Shown in pieces: positions 10,531 to 54,540 of a stretch of DNA of 64,000 bases (position 1 is the stretch's first letter; every line of letters begins with the position of its first letter). The DNA is from Chrysomallon squamiferum (taxonomy: Eukaryota > Mollusca > Gastropoda > Neomphalida > Peltospiridae). Both the position numbers and the translations under genes were made by a program. The DNA lies in contig CM022665.1 of NCBI GenBank assembly GCA_012295275.1, forward strand, positions 831,452 to 895,451. Direction: 5' to 3'. Under the pieces are notes generated by a model that worked only from the letters and a program-made list of their open reading frames with translations, ran no database searches and had not been told where the DNA came from.

Positions 10531-12544
10531 CTAAGCATACACTATATAAAGTGTTCAACACCAGTACGTATCAGCCGTCACCAGATACATGTCAATCAAG
10601 TCGATACAAAGATAATGTATTTACTAACCTACTTAATTTTATTTGTAGCTGATGTTCAAGGTGAATGTCATGCAGGTCACTAGATAAAACAGTGAAAAGT
10701 GGCAAAAACTATTTTTGGTTGTCATTTTTTATGTGTATATATGTATGTACACACATAAACACACAGACATGGACACAAACGTGTGTGTGTATAAAAATAA
10801 AACCAAACAGGGTTTACAGGTCACAGGATAGTATTTCTTAGTGATCACCTGTTTCAGCTATTATGTGCAGCCATGTTACTGACTGTAGTTTATTTCAAGT
10901 AATCACAAGCTTAGTGTTAGGTAATTTGGAAGAAAGTAAACAGATTGTCTTACAATGTTAGTTATGAGGTTATACCAGTATACAGAGCATACACTACTGT
11001 TACATTCTTTTCCAGTTTGAGATATCCTATCAATAGAGAACAGCCACCCATCACCTACCTATCCCTCAGTTCATAACTGACCATAGAACAAAATCAGTGA
11101 TGTGAAGTATTGTGCATATCTCTGCAAACATTACAAAGAACACTGCATGAATTTAGTGAAATTACTCTTTATTCTAAATTGCAAATCCAAGATACATACA
11201 TATATATATATATATATACCAAATCACCCATTTCTTTAATAGTTTTACAATCAACTCTGCAGCTTTTTATAAAATACAATAAAAAATATCTGTTTAAATA
11301 GAAAAACAATTTAAATTTATTATAAATGTATTCATTCTGAATATGAAAATATATACCTTATAACAATATTTTGTTTGTTAAAATTATAAAATAAACTTTT
11401 ATGTTTAACTAGCAAACTGTTCAACATTCAATATTGATAAAATATCAATAAAATTACTGAAAGGTGATGTAGCAAAAATAATTTATAGTTATCATTATTC
11501 TGGATTGTTTATCCAGTGGAAATATATTTTTAAAAAAAAGTTAAAATTTCTGGCCTTTCACAACTTTAAAATACCACAAAGCAAAACAGAATGATGGAAA
11601 CAAATTAATATAATAAAATTCTAACATTAAACAGTTGTTATTTCAATTCTTCTTTTTCAAATCAGTATGTGTATGTTTTGATTCTTCCACATACTAATTT
11701 GACACACAGCAGATATTAAACAGAATGGTAAAAGACTACATAGTATCATGATATTTTGTAAACTGCATTCTTTCTACACGTAACACTATTTATACAGGCA
11801 AAGAAAACACAGAAAGTACATCTGACTGTAAAATATGCAAATATAAACTATTATGCATTTGTCACTGATCTGCATATTATCATAATGTGTTGTTAAGTCT
11901 TATAACTATAGACTGAAATACATGAACAAAAGAAAAAATGAATAACATTGTAATGATTGTCAATTTGTTCAACTGTTGATAAAAGATCATATTGCACAGC
12001 AACAAAATAACAGCCTCTATTTTCAACATTACTTTTCAAAACATATGATGTAAATTTATATCAAATATTTTAATCTGATTAAAAACAAAAATATTTCAAA
12101 AGAGGAAAACAAAAACAGTAATATACTGTTCTGCTTAATACAAACTAATTTATTCAATAAAATCAAAACTGAACTTTTCTAAAATGTTCATACCTGTTAT
12201 CTGATTATGTTCTGATTATCAATAAAAACATTGTGAACATTTGTTAATTAATGGGATACAATTTCTTAGTTTGCAAATTCCACAAAATGTATACTGATTT
12301 TAAACAATTCAATTTTGTTTAAATTTTATGAATAATAATTGGCAGTTTGTAACAGAAGATGTGAGTATCCACAGGTTTTCATGAGAGGCTGCATAATTAT
12401 AATATTCATAAAACTTTGTGTAAAAAGAATATATTCTTTTAAAATACTGAGTGCAAATGTAACTTGTGAATCAAATTAAATTTTAAAAAACTTTTAAATA
12501 ATATATAGGAGAAATTCACAATTGTCACATTTTTGCAAAAAGTC
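10531..12544. other. Intergenic, no gene seen
   Basis: This is AT-rich sequence between the RhmD-like gene and the 3' end of HGD. It contains small (TA)n and (GT)n patches near 10770-10800 and 11197-11218. Part of it could be HGD 3' UTR if a distal poly(A) site is used. I see no coding exon. Confidence 0.5.
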
Positions 12545-12550
12545 TTTATT
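12545..12550 (-). terminator. Candidate poly(A) signal AATAAA for HGD
   Basis: This is the first AATAAA on the minus strand after the HGD stop codon (TTTATT on +), 309 bases downstream. In DNA this AT-rich the hexamer occurs often by chance. Confidence 0.35.
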
Positions 12551-12858
12551 CATTATTATCTTAAAAATAAAATTTAAAAACAGTTGATATTAATACTGTA
12601 ACAGTGTTAAAAACCTGAATAGCAGAAGAATGAGTATAATTGATATGATTAAAATGCATAATCTGTATAGAGCAGATAAAATAACACTTCCACCAACAAA
12701 TTTAAAATCTTGGATATTATTAAATCAAGTTTAACAATTTAAACATGAAAACATATTTCATTCTTCTCCAATACAATCAAGAAATCCATTAGTTTAGCTG
12801 CCAGATGAAATTCTTGGTTAGGAATCACCACTTTCCAAGGAATGTGTTAGGAATGCCA

Positions 12859-15800
12859 TCAAAATGTAAAGCTCTTTGGCTCCTTAACATCATCTGTAAA
12901 ATAAAATTAATGTAATTCAAGCCAATAAAATTAAAACATGCTGTCCTCAGAAAAAATAATAAGATTCAAACTAAACTGAAAAGAGACTTGATAATCTACT
13001 TTTGTTTGGTAAATTTACACCTTTAAAATATTTATGATTTTATTTCATTATTTAGTGCATGTGTGCATATGTGCTGGTGTATCTTTGTACACTGTATTCA
13101 GCACCAAACAGTTTGCATACTGTGTAATACATCCAGTGCCAAACAACTAAAACAATCACTGCACTCTTCAACTTTCTAGGTAAGTTGTACATAAATATCA
13201 TCCACTCCAGCAATCTATTAAACACCTTGATAAAGAAGAGTATAACACAACAGTGTAAAACATAGAAAAACCATAGTAATATAAATATTTGTGATTATTT
13301 CTGTACCATGAAAATCATACCTGATGGTTTCCAGTTTGGGTTGAAGTGTTTCTGCAGTCGCTGCCAACATTCGTAATACTGGCTGTCCAGTTTGTTTTCA
13401 TTAGCCCATTTTGTCACTGCCATACTGAAGGAGGATTCGAACATGAAAGCCTAGACGAAAAAAGTGTGTGGGGAAAAGGAAAAGAAATTTTCATTTTTAA
13501 TATTTATAATTATTGAAACCTAGCTCAAGTAATCTGTAACTAAACTACTAAGATAAACAAATCAAAAATTAAACGTCAAGCCAACCAGATAAAAATGTAT
13601 TTCAATTATGAAATTCAGAAATAAAAGAGAAAAAATAAAATCAGGATAAATATTTCTTCTTAAAAACAATAATATAATAAAAAGCCTGAAAAACAACCAG
13701 AAAATAATATCTATTTCCAAACAGACACATATAAATAAATAACAAATTAAAAAGTCAAAATGATACCCCATAAAGATAAAAAATAAAAACAAGTTTAGGA
13801 AATAGGAAATAACCAAAAGGAATTAAAAATGTTCATTACCATAGTTCCCTCAGCTATTTTTTCTGGTTTCAGCTCCATTTTTGAATTTTTCTCAAAACAC
13901 AGAGAGTCAGGTCCATGAGGAGTCATCATGCTGTGCAGACTGCCACCTCCTGGCACAAAACCTCCTTCCTGAAAATTTCTTTTTATTTACTTTTCTTCTC
14001 AGTGACACTTATTTGTGTTTTTTTCAGAATAACCTTTGATCAGGCTTTCTTTTATTTATTTAGTAAATATTCTTAATTATTTTTAAAAATAATATTTTTA
14101 TTATATTTTAACAAATATTTTACTTTTCTTTTCATAAATAAATAAATGAAAAAAAAAACAACAACAACAAAAGAACATTTATTTGTAGTTTAGAGAATGC
14201 GATATTCCCTGCTTTATAAACAATTACTTTTTATATATTAATACTGAAACTAATCTTGATGTATTAGCAGATGTGAATAAAAAGAACTTGCCTTGGCCTC
14301 ATATGCACCATAGATCAATCCCATGTACTCACTCATGCAGTTTCCTAAAATGTAAATAAAACAAGACCAGTTACATACATCCTATAAACAAGCATATATT
14401 TTTTTTTAAAGTTTTACATAAGAAATGAAATAATAATATTAGTAGTAGGTATTATTTTATTTATACATATATACTGAAGTAAATGTATACCCATGGTATT
14501 TTTTTTCATTTTAAATATAAAACTTCATTACATGTATATATATTGTGTATTTATTTTATGTGCTTTTCATACATCTTGTGATTTCTTTTCTATTTACTGA
14601 CTGTGATAATAAGGAGGTCTGAAAGTGTGTTCCTGCACAGACCAACGAGGAGGGAAGATGACAAAGTCTGCAATGGCAGTCCCTGGTTTAGCTGATGGAC
14701 ATGTCAGCACAGTAAATATTGATGGATCCTGAATGAAAATTAAAATATCAAACTTATTATTGTTATTTAAAATGTAACAAGGTACATTAATAATAATTAA
14801 TAATTTATTTTTATATGAATTACACTTTTATATATATTTTTGTGAAGCTAATAATATTAATTTAAACAATTATGTTGTAAGTGTTTTTTTAAAGAAATTG
14901 ACAAACATCTGTCTATAACAACTCTAAATTAATAATAATAACAATAACAATAAAATAATAATAAAATGCTCTTATTCCTTCCAGTTTGTTTCTTAGTTTT
15001 ATTATAACTGTTGTGCATTTAAAAAACCTCATAGTCAGATTGTATTATTTCATTATTTAACATTTAGTTAAACAACATCTAAACAGTTGACAACAGTTAT
15101 TATTAATGTATAGTCTATAAACTTACTGCGTGATCAAAAGCAACACAATTGATGACCATGAACTTGGACAAATCGTATTTGTATGGGGCATAGTTTCCAT
15201 GCCAAGCCACAACATCAAATGGAGAATGATTCTAAAGGAAAAAGAAGCAAGTAAAACTGAACTGCAGTGCTAATATCTGATAAACTGCACACATTCTGCT
15301 AAAAAGAAATTCAATATATATACATTTTTTTTAATTATCTTTTTTATCTAACAAATGTTAGTTTATGTATGGTTTGATTATAAAATTTATTTCAGTAGTT
15401 TAAATACTGTTTGCAAAACAAAATATGTTAGTAGTATTTAATTATATACTGAAAAAAAAAAATAAAATACAAAAACCAAAGTTATACTGCAATTAGTTTT
15501 CATTATATTTATGGCACACACTTTTGGCTTATTTGTATTACCTTCCAATATAGTATTAAAAATAAATGTAATTTCTAATAAATAGCAACAAAACCCCCTC
15601 ACAAAACCCAAAATTATAATAACAAAATAAAAATCAAACTGAAAAAAAAATAATAATTAGAAAAAAATACAAAAGAATAGGGTAAAAAAAAAAAATCCAG
15701 TTAATAAACAAATAGAAAAAATAGAAAAAGTTTAAAAATAAAAAACAGTAATAATAATGAAGGTATTCTGAAGATATGAAACTTGTTTGTTTACCTGTTT

Positions 15801-18800
15801 AGCAGCAAAGAGGTGACCGTGGTACTTGCTGACCACAGTAAATCCTTGTACATCACGATCCTCATACCAGGCAACAGGAGTTTGGAAGTCTCTTGGATTA
15901 GCTAGGCCATTGGCTCCTGAAAAAATTCATAATAAGACAATTTATTTATAAACTGAGCATTCTAATTACCCCAGTTAGCTTAATTAACACTTCATCAGTT
16001 GGTTTTAAATATTATTATTGAAGTATTTAAAATACAAAGAGAAATCTGAAATTTAAATTTGAAAAAACTTTGTCATTATGATTAGTGATATCAAAACCTT
16101 CTAATTTGTTCTGTAATAAAGTTATGATTCTAATTGTAAAATGTTACAGATTATAAATATCTTAGGACTAAATCTATTAATATTTCTTAAAGGTCTCATT
16201 TTATGCACATGTATTAAATTATTAGTTACAATATTTTATGAAAATTATACCAATTGGGCCGAGAGTTGGAAGCTGGAAATGGTCATTGAACACCTCACAG
16301 ATGTAACCTCTTGTTTCCCCTGACACAGCAACAGAGAATCGAATGCCTCTCTGAAAAATACGTTCCCAGTATGTTGAATGTATAGATATTTTAAAATGTT
16401 TTAAGTTTATTACTAATATTTCAATGTACAGACATTTTAAAATACATTTTCACTGTGTTATTAATATTTCAATGTACAGACATTTTAAAATACATTTTCA
16501 CTGTGTTATTAATATTTCAATGTACAGACATTTTAAAATACATTTTCACTGTGTTACTAATATTTCAATGTACAGACATTTTAAAATACATTTTCACTGT
16601 GTTACTAATATTTTAATGTACAGACATTTTAAAATACATTTTCACTGTGTTACTAATATTTTAATTTACAGACATTTTAAAATACATTTCCACCATCATA
16701 CATGTGCTTCAAAGATTGGAAATTAAAAAGACTTATTCTAATTTTTTGACTAATTTTCTTATTAAAAATAATTATTTCAATATTCAGTTATTAATAACAT
16801 TTTCAACACTGAAATATATCCATTTAATGGTCAAATTATTTAATACAGTATTAGATTAAAATGTACAACGAAAAAATTAGTACAAAAATTAGTTAGGAAA
16901 ACGTTTTTAAAAAAATGAATTGTGAAATAATATGAGAAAATATGTTAAATTCACATATGCAATGGAATAGGTGACAATTAAGTAAGTTGAATTTTGTTTA
17001 TAAAATATCTTTAGACAGCCACCTGAAAGGTAACAGCAATGTATTATAAAGTAAAATTTTGAAAATGTAACAGAATCATCAGTGTTAAATATTATTACCT
17101 GGATAACACAAATCTCATTGGGATCCACTTGCATCTTTCCAAATTCTGTAGTTATAAACAGACCACCTTTCTGAGGCACTGAAACATGAAAAGTTTTATT
17201 ATCTAATCTCACAGTTTAGTCTCAGTTTAAGATAATAAACACAATACATATCCTATTACTTCATAAAAAAAATAAAAATAAAAAATATAACTGGAATCAG
17301 AATATTAAAACATAAGGTGTAGGATTTGTTCCTTTCACTATATTTAACAACATACAGATTAAGTTAAAAAAAAAAAAAAAAAAAAATAGCAGTGACTTAA
17401 AGATAACGTAAAGGATTAATTAGAAGTATGTGTTAAGACATTTAGAATTAATGATAAAAAAAAGAAAGATTTAAACTGAATCTCATTTCCATGTCCATTC
17501 ACTGATAACTATCAATGAAATCTAATTAGTGCTGCTTCACATTTTCAAAATGAACCCAAATACTAGGCCCTTACCAATGAGAAAATCACCATCAGAAGTG
17601 TAGAAACATCTAAGTAAAAACAATTAACAGAAACAAAAAAATTATTAATTTCTTAATTTTATTATTCACATTAAATATTATGTTAAAAACCAAAAAACAA
17701 CATTACTATTTCATATATAAAATCATAATTTTCAATTTAATACTTAAAAAATAAATATATATATTTTTTTTTTTTTTTTTAGTCTCAAGATTCAATTTAT
17801 CCGTTATAAAACAATATATTTATTGTTTCAGCTAAAAATAAGATATATCTACTCAGTACATATAATTTATCTCATTTACTTAAGTACATAATAATTACTT
17901 TCACTTTCAATGCTTTGTTCTTTTATATGATAACTTCCAAGAAAAGAATGATGCATGAAAATGCATAAAGAACATTTATATGTTAATACTTGATGAAAGT
18001 TATGATGAATAATTTTAAATGAGAAAACTTGCTTGTTCTCCATGGAAGTGTTGCAGGTGTATATATATACAGCTATTCCACTTCTTGACTTGGGATCTCC
18101 TGCTCCACAAATAGTTGTCAGACCCTAAAACAGATTTTCATTTTAATATTTATACAGCCTTTTAATTACATGTAATTTTCTAACTGGTAAATCAGTTGTT
18201 TTGCTAATTTAAAAAAAATGTGTTGCATGTGTATTATGTATATACATATCAACTACTTTATTTTAAAAGACATATTTTATTCAAATAAATTTTAAGAAAT
18301 TTTATGCCATTTAATTCCAGATATTTTAGTGAAATAAAATAATACATAAATACTTCTTTTACCTCCACAAAGTCCACTTTTTGGGAAGGAATGTCCAAAG
18401 GTTGCCATCTGAACTTTAAAACAAAAATATATATTTAGTATAACAACATAAAATAAATTAATTAACAATGAAGAAATGCAGAATGTGTCTTCAAAACATT
18501 AATTATCTTTATATTTCATATATCAATGATAAAAAATAAAAAAAATCAGTAAAAAGAATAAAGTATCTACTGTATATTAATTCCATTAATGCCCAACAAC
18601 TGTATGCAATCTTATTTTACATTAGTATATAAAGTCAAATAAAACAAATTGTTTTACTTGATTTGGATTTGGATCCACCTCATTCCAGTCATGTGTCAGA
18701 AGACCTCGGTCTATTTTTGTAAAAGGCTCATGCAGAGCAGATGGTCGAATTCGATACAACCAACTGAAAGAAATAAAAAATTAAAATTGTATTTTAAAAC

Positions 18801-19933
18801 ATTACTGATTACTGGCTGATCTCAGAAAAATATTAAATTTCAGAATATTAAACATTTTATTTTTTAAATAAACATGAATTTTAGCCAAGAGAAATACACT
18901 TTTTAAAATCAGATATAATAAAAAATAAAAATAAAAAAAGGAGATAAAGTAAGAAGAAATAACAGAAACTGTTACAAAGTTTTATTACTGATAATGTTTC
19001 TTAATAATTAAACAAATGTCACAAGTATACTGCAAATACATTTATTACGAAGGTAAACTGACCTCCTCTGGTTTTCCAGTCGTGGTGCTGTGAATGCTGT
19101 ACCAGAAAGTTGTTCAGCATACAAACCATATGGACACATCTGTGGACTGTTCTGAAATCAATACAACAAACAATATCAGCTTACAAACATTCTAATACTA
19201 TTACATATTAACAAAGCAGACAGAGTTTAAAATTTCACTCATTTTCTGTTATACTATGAATTTTCTATCCTCTCCTTTATGCTCTGCTGTGTTATGCTAA
19301 ATTAAACTAAATTAAACATGTAAAATTAACTATAATTGTATTTCATATGCTATACATTTGATTATAATTATGTACTGATTTCTCAATTAGTTGGAAAGAA
19401 CTTTATATCTGTTATAAACTTGATGGCAATTCCATCCATGTTTTCTATTTTTCTAATCACTAGAAAATAAAAAAAATAATAATAATCTCTTGCTGATAAA
19501 TTATGTCATTATCTGCTCTCAAAGATAATAAAATCATCTGTATTTTAAACATATTTTGAATGTTTGTATAAATTCTGATTTTTACCTGTCCCTTTGGCAA
19601 TGCTCCAGGACAACGAGGATCTTCTGAGGCAAATTCATTGCCAAAGCCAGACATATACTGTGACAGAAAACTTTAATAATTATCAAAAACATTTTGCAGT
19701 ATGGTTTTGTTTGTTTTTAATACACACCTAGACTTTGTTATTAATGATTTAATTACTGGTTGATACTAAAATTTTAAGACAATTTTTATTAATCTGGTAT
19801 TTAAATATATATGTATAGCAGTAAAATTTTCTCAGTAAAATGTGACAGTCATTTATGGTCTATATTTAACATCATTAAATTGATTATTCTGAGTAAGGAC
19901 GCATGCGGGAAAACATGTTACCTCAGATGACAT
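12859..19933 (-). CDS. HGD: Homogentisate 1,2-dioxygenase, complete 16-exon gene
   Basis: HGD is a non-haem Fe(II) dioxygenase that cleaves homogentisate to maleylacetoacetate in phenylalanine/tyrosine catabolism. Coding exons, in transcript order: 19922-19933, 19586-19657, 19063-19151, 18658-18763, 18363-18413, 18033-18124, 17575-17609, 17099-17178, 16251-16350, 15795-15916, 15127-15231, 14602-14728, 14292-14344, 13840-13968, 13321-13450, 12859-12893. They join in frame to 1338 bases, or 445 aa plus TGA, the same length as human HGD. Iron ligands correspond to His330, Glu336 (YYHRNCMSE) and His366 (MTPHGPD), and the catalytic His is His287 (AFDHAD). SGFGNE opens the conserved N-terminus. Exon 1 carries only four codons (MSSE) before GTAACA. 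This mirrors the very short first coding exon of human HGD, and exon 2 begins with Tyr as in human, but exon 1 is the least certain exon. Two introns have GC donors. The gene lies head to head with the ASK gene. Confidence 0.96.
14282..14293 (-). other. HGD: GC-AG intron donor in HGD (after exon 13)
   Basis: Exon 13 ends GCC AAG and the intron starts GCAAGT. The next exon (from 13968) continues in frame as EGGF, matching QGGF of the family. No GT nearby keeps the frame. AAG|GCAAGT is the strong consensus that functional GC donors usually show. Confidence 0.85.
16376..16692 (+). repeat. 48-bp minisatellite in HGD intron 8
   Basis: Near-identical units start at 16421, 16469, 16517, 16565, 16613 and 16661 (last one partial), each containing ATGTACAGACATTTTAAAAT. 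A diverged copy precedes them from about 16376. Because 48 is a multiple of three, one frame stays open for 100 codons. This is an artefact and not a gene: it lies in an intron on the antisense strand. Confidence 0.95.
18027..18034 (-). other. HGD: GC-AG intron donor in HGD (after exon 6)
   Basis: Exon 6 ends AACAA and the intron starts GCAAGT. Joining to A TGT at 17609 gives N-K-C-F-Y, which matches the family. The nearby GTTTTC would break the frame. Confidence 0.85.
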
Positions 19934-19983
19934 ACAATTTCAAGGTCAAAATAAAAAATAAAGAAATGTCATGTGTAATTCAG

Positions 19984-19988
19984 CCAAT
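19984..19988 (+). promoter_or_regulatory. CCAAT box candidate upstream of HGD
   Basis: AGCCAATCAG is a good NF-Y/CCAAT match, in reverse orientation relative to HGD and about 50 bases upstream of its proposed ATG. CCAAT boxes work in either orientation. No TATA box is obvious. Confidence 0.3.
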
Positions 19989-20466
19989 CAGGAAAGAGAA
20001 CTGGATCACACCTCCCAAGCACTCTTCCAAATAATATAGCAATTCACGCAACAATGAAAGCATGACATTTCTAATATACTCACAAAATGCAATATACAAA
20101 AATAATAAAAACTACTTTTAACAGGACATTAAATTTATATCCGTCTTTATCACGTTTATTGCTGGTAGGTGATAACGATGAGTGGATCGATTGTTCAATT
20201 TGTTGTATTGTGTCCACATCATTGCTTTTAATGGGCTAATCACTAATTTACATGCACCAAAATGCAGCATTTGTGGTAGAAAACACATTAATAAAATCAC
20301 TATAATGATTAAAATGATATGACAAAAAACAAATAAAAGGGAAAAGACAAATTTTCCAACACAAATAATACCTTCAACTCTTTCTCCATTCTCGTTTTTC
20401 TTCTGTTGGAGTTTCCTTCGCATCCAACTATCATTAGAATACCAAAAGGTCATTTGAAAAAAAAAA

Positions 20467-20468
<2 letters not shown>

Positions 20469-20523
<55 letters not shown>
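20469..20523. repeat. (TAA)n microsatellite
   Basis: About 18 perfect AAT/TAA units following an A-run. It produces poly-Leu and poly-Tyr spurious ORFs on the minus strand. Confidence 0.95.
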
Positions 20524-20524
<1 letters not shown>

Positions 20525-20808
20525 GCATCCATGCAAAAGGAGAACTACCATATTTAAAAATGTGAAACTAAGTAAAAAAAAAAAATAAATAGATTTTATC
20601 GAATTTTCTCTGTGTCTGATCATAACTATAAAAATTGCCTGGAATTTGGAAGCTAAAAACAAAAAAGGAAAAGAAAAAGGAAAAGAATAATAAATCGTCA
20701 TTAAACATTAGCATGTGAAATAATGGCACATTCAAGACAATAATTTGGTTTATTAATCCGTTATATTACAGAAAATTGGTATAAAATGTGCAGGTCAAAA
20801 TCAGAATG

Positions 20809-20842
<34 letters not shown>

Positions 20843-21672
20843 AGGAAAATACTACAGAATACATTCACCTGCTTTGGAATGCGACAGACATTGACCTGTG
20901 AAAGGTCAGATAAATGGCGTCTGAGCAATATGCACCTTAAATCATGTCAAACCTATCTAACCTTGATTGAACCTGTTCCTACTGGAGAGACATGTATCGG
21001 TAATTGTATTAACGAAATGCAATATGATATATCCGCAAGTTCCATTAAAATTACGTTAGCTTTGTGAACATTAATTAAGCTTGAAAACGAGAATTCATAT
21101 ATTCAGCTTTTATTTAAACATATCAGTTTGATGAAAACACTACTCAGTGCGTTACAGTGCATTACACCACATTAAAAAAAATATTAAAAAAAAAATAAAA
21201 ATAAAACAAAAGAAGAAAAAAGATAACTGCATTTTATTTATTTGAAACATACATTATCATTATGATTACATTGATTATCTGACTTTTATAATATAGCTAC
21301 TAAATCTAAACCTTATACAATTTATAGTCTGACACCATTCAGCTTTTTATTAAGTTAATTAACTTATTAATATTGAAAATATGTTGTCAGATTGAAAGTG
21401 ACAGTAAAAGATCAGATAAGTCTATTCACTATCAAATCTTGACTACAGTTTAACGAGTTTGTAAACAAAATATTATAAGATGTTTCTGTATCACAACTTT
21501 TTTCTTCATAATGCAGCATTAATTAGAGTAGCCCATGGATTGATATCAGTAGATTTCCTATCCCATAGCAAGACCAATACAGCACTATAATCAATTTATT
21601 CAAAATTTGAAGTAATTCTGTTATTTTTCTTAGATCACACCTCTGGCATTATGAGTACAGACTATTGAATTA

Positions 21673-52463
<30,791 letters not shown>

Positions 52464-53335
52464 CCAAGATTTCCCACTCGGCCAACTGAGTATTTTATAT
52501 AAACTTGTTTTTTAACTTACGATGATCTCCTTGTTTGTTGTCTGAATGGAACCTAACTTCAGGCTGCAGTCTATGATGTTTTCTAAGTAACTGCCATTCT
52601 AAATAGATTCTGCATACCATTATTTGGTATTATGTGAAGTTTATAATTTTGTAAACAATTAATTTGTATAGTTAGTGTCTGTGTTAAACTTACTTAACTA
52701 TCTATTTGTATTAAGTTTTTGATTTTAGACAAATCACCATAATAATTATTTTCAGTGTTGACTGATGAGTTGTCATTCTGAATCAGGTTGTACAAGGAGT
52801 TACAGTTTTATTTCCTGTTATGTTTGTATTATTATAGGTTTTGTTTTTACAAAACTAACTCACTGAATGATGGCTGTCACTTTTATACTGATTGAAATTA
52901 CAGAATCAGGTTTCACTTCAAGTTGAATATTTCATAAATGCTTGGGATAAAAAATGTCTTGGATTTCAAAATGTTTTAGATTTTGGAATGTAATAAGATA
53001 GAACTTGTTTTTAGGCTTACTGATTTCAGTATTTAGGATAAACTTGTATTATACTTGTATTGTTTATACTTTTGTTTTTAGACGAATCATGTCATAATGA
53101 TAATGATATTGTTGTTATTTTTTTCAGTATTCTAAAGAAAATCTCTGTTAATATAAAGTGTTGTGTTTTAATGTTTTTACTCTGCTGTTTTACATTTTAA
53201 GGCTTGTTCATTTTTCATCATCTGAAAATGCCACCAGAAAACCAATATTAATATATAATAACCTTCAGTATAAAAAGGTTTTCATGTGTAAATAATTTCA
53301 CCTTTCATTTAATTTGATATACCTTCATTGTTATG

Positions 53336-53341
53336 AATAAA
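53336..53341 (+). terminator. Candidate poly(A) signal AATAAA for ASK
   Basis: This AATAAA lies about 870 bases past the ASK stop codon. Others follow, for example near 53787, so the site actually used cannot be chosen from sequence. Confidence 0.3.
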
Positions 53342-53889
53342 CTTTTATTCATATATAGACCTTAATCACTTCACATTGAATCGCATTAAGGTAGTTAATT
53401 TCAGTAATGTTACTCACATATGTATTTATATTTTGTTTCTTTATGTATTAAAAAGAAAGTAACACTTTTGTAATTTTTATTTTGAACTACTTTAAATTAT
53501 ACATGTCCTCGTTTTGCCAGGATAAACATTTGAAAATTTAACTTGAATCTTTTTTAATAAAGTATTTTTATTGTTCAGTTTAATGATATGTAATAACGAT
53601 TTGTTCATTACTGTTTTATTAAATATTAAGACCAAATATTTATTATATATCATTATGCTGAATTATGTATATCAATATATGCTTTGTTTACATACTGTTG
53701 GTTTATTTGAATGTGAGATGTCTGTCAAAAGCTATAAAAAAATGTTGTCCACAGATAAGTGAAGTATTTAAATGTTGTTTTTAAAAATAAATAAAAATGC
53801 TTTACCTCTGTTAAACAATTACAGTTTTATATAATGTTTTGGAATTATATTTAGATTATATCACTGTTTTAAATACATACAAACATACA

Positions 53890-54540
53890 TATAAGTGCAG
53901 TGATATGACTATATAAACTTGAAGTGCAATGTGCATTAATTATCATTTTAACTTTAAACATAGGATGTGTAGTTTCAATGGGGGGTTTTTTAGTTTGTTC
54001 TTTTTTTTTTTTTTTCATCTTCTAAAACTATGTAAACATGAGATTTGATTTGTGTTTTTATTGTCAGTATAAAGTGCAGTTGTGTTTGCTGAACCATACA
54101 AACAAAACTTGTGATTTGAGTTTAAGTGTGTTTTAACATTAAGTATATCAAGTACATTTGGTGAGTTTTCAATGTTTAAACAGTGTAATTTACATTTATT
54201 TGTGTTTTAATGCTAAAAACTTGAAAGTTGATAGATTTTATTGCTACATACATTTTTTTTTTCAATGTTTTAACATAATATAAAATAATAATTTGGATAT
54301 ATCTCTCTTTTAAGTTAAAATATATGAAGTACATTTTGTGCTTTTCATTGTTTAAACACAATACGGTGTATATGTGTTTTAATAATAAAGTGCAGTTCAT
54401 AGATCTAATTTTTTGAGTATTTAAACAAAATAAGCACAGTATATAATTACAGGTTTTAAAATTAAATAAAATACAGTTTATACATTTTTTATTTTTATTT
54501 TTTATTTTTAGGCTGTATAAACATGAAGTGCCTGACTTGA
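53890..54540. repeat. Diverged repeated phrases downstream of ASK
   Basis: Phrases such as GTGTTTTAATNNTAAAGTGC, TATAAACATGAAGTGC and AAGTACATTTGGTG/AAGTACATTTTGTG recur at irregular spacing, suggesting an old degenerate tandem array of a unit of roughly 100-200 bp. Confidence 0.4.

Larger units (their letters stand above)
19934..21633. promoter_or_regulatory. Divergent intergenic region between HGD (-) and ASK (+)
   Basis: About 1.7 kb separates the first codon of HGD from the first coding exon of the ASK gene on the opposite strand, so the promoters of both genes are probably here. The segment 19890-21070 has somewhat more G+C than the flanking introns. It also contains (TAA)n at about 20469-20523 and A-runs near 20811-20840. 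No coding exon is supported, and the Leu- and Phe-rich ORFs on the minus strand arise from the TAA repeat. Confidence 0.5.

Noticed and set aside
10105-10683. 192-codon plus-strand ORF
   Set aside because: It is antisense to the dehydratase frame, which has strong family similarity; the plus-strand translation resembles nothing.
16424-16726. 100-codon ORF made of repeated [12 protein letters not shown]-type units
   Set aside because: It is the in-frame reading of a 48-bp minisatellite inside an HGD intron on the opposite strand; the periodicity explains the open frame.
20118-20701. Leu-rich and Tyr-rich minus-strand ORFs that look like membrane segments
   Set aside because: The hydrophobic runs come from the (TAA)n repeat and A/T-rich flanks.
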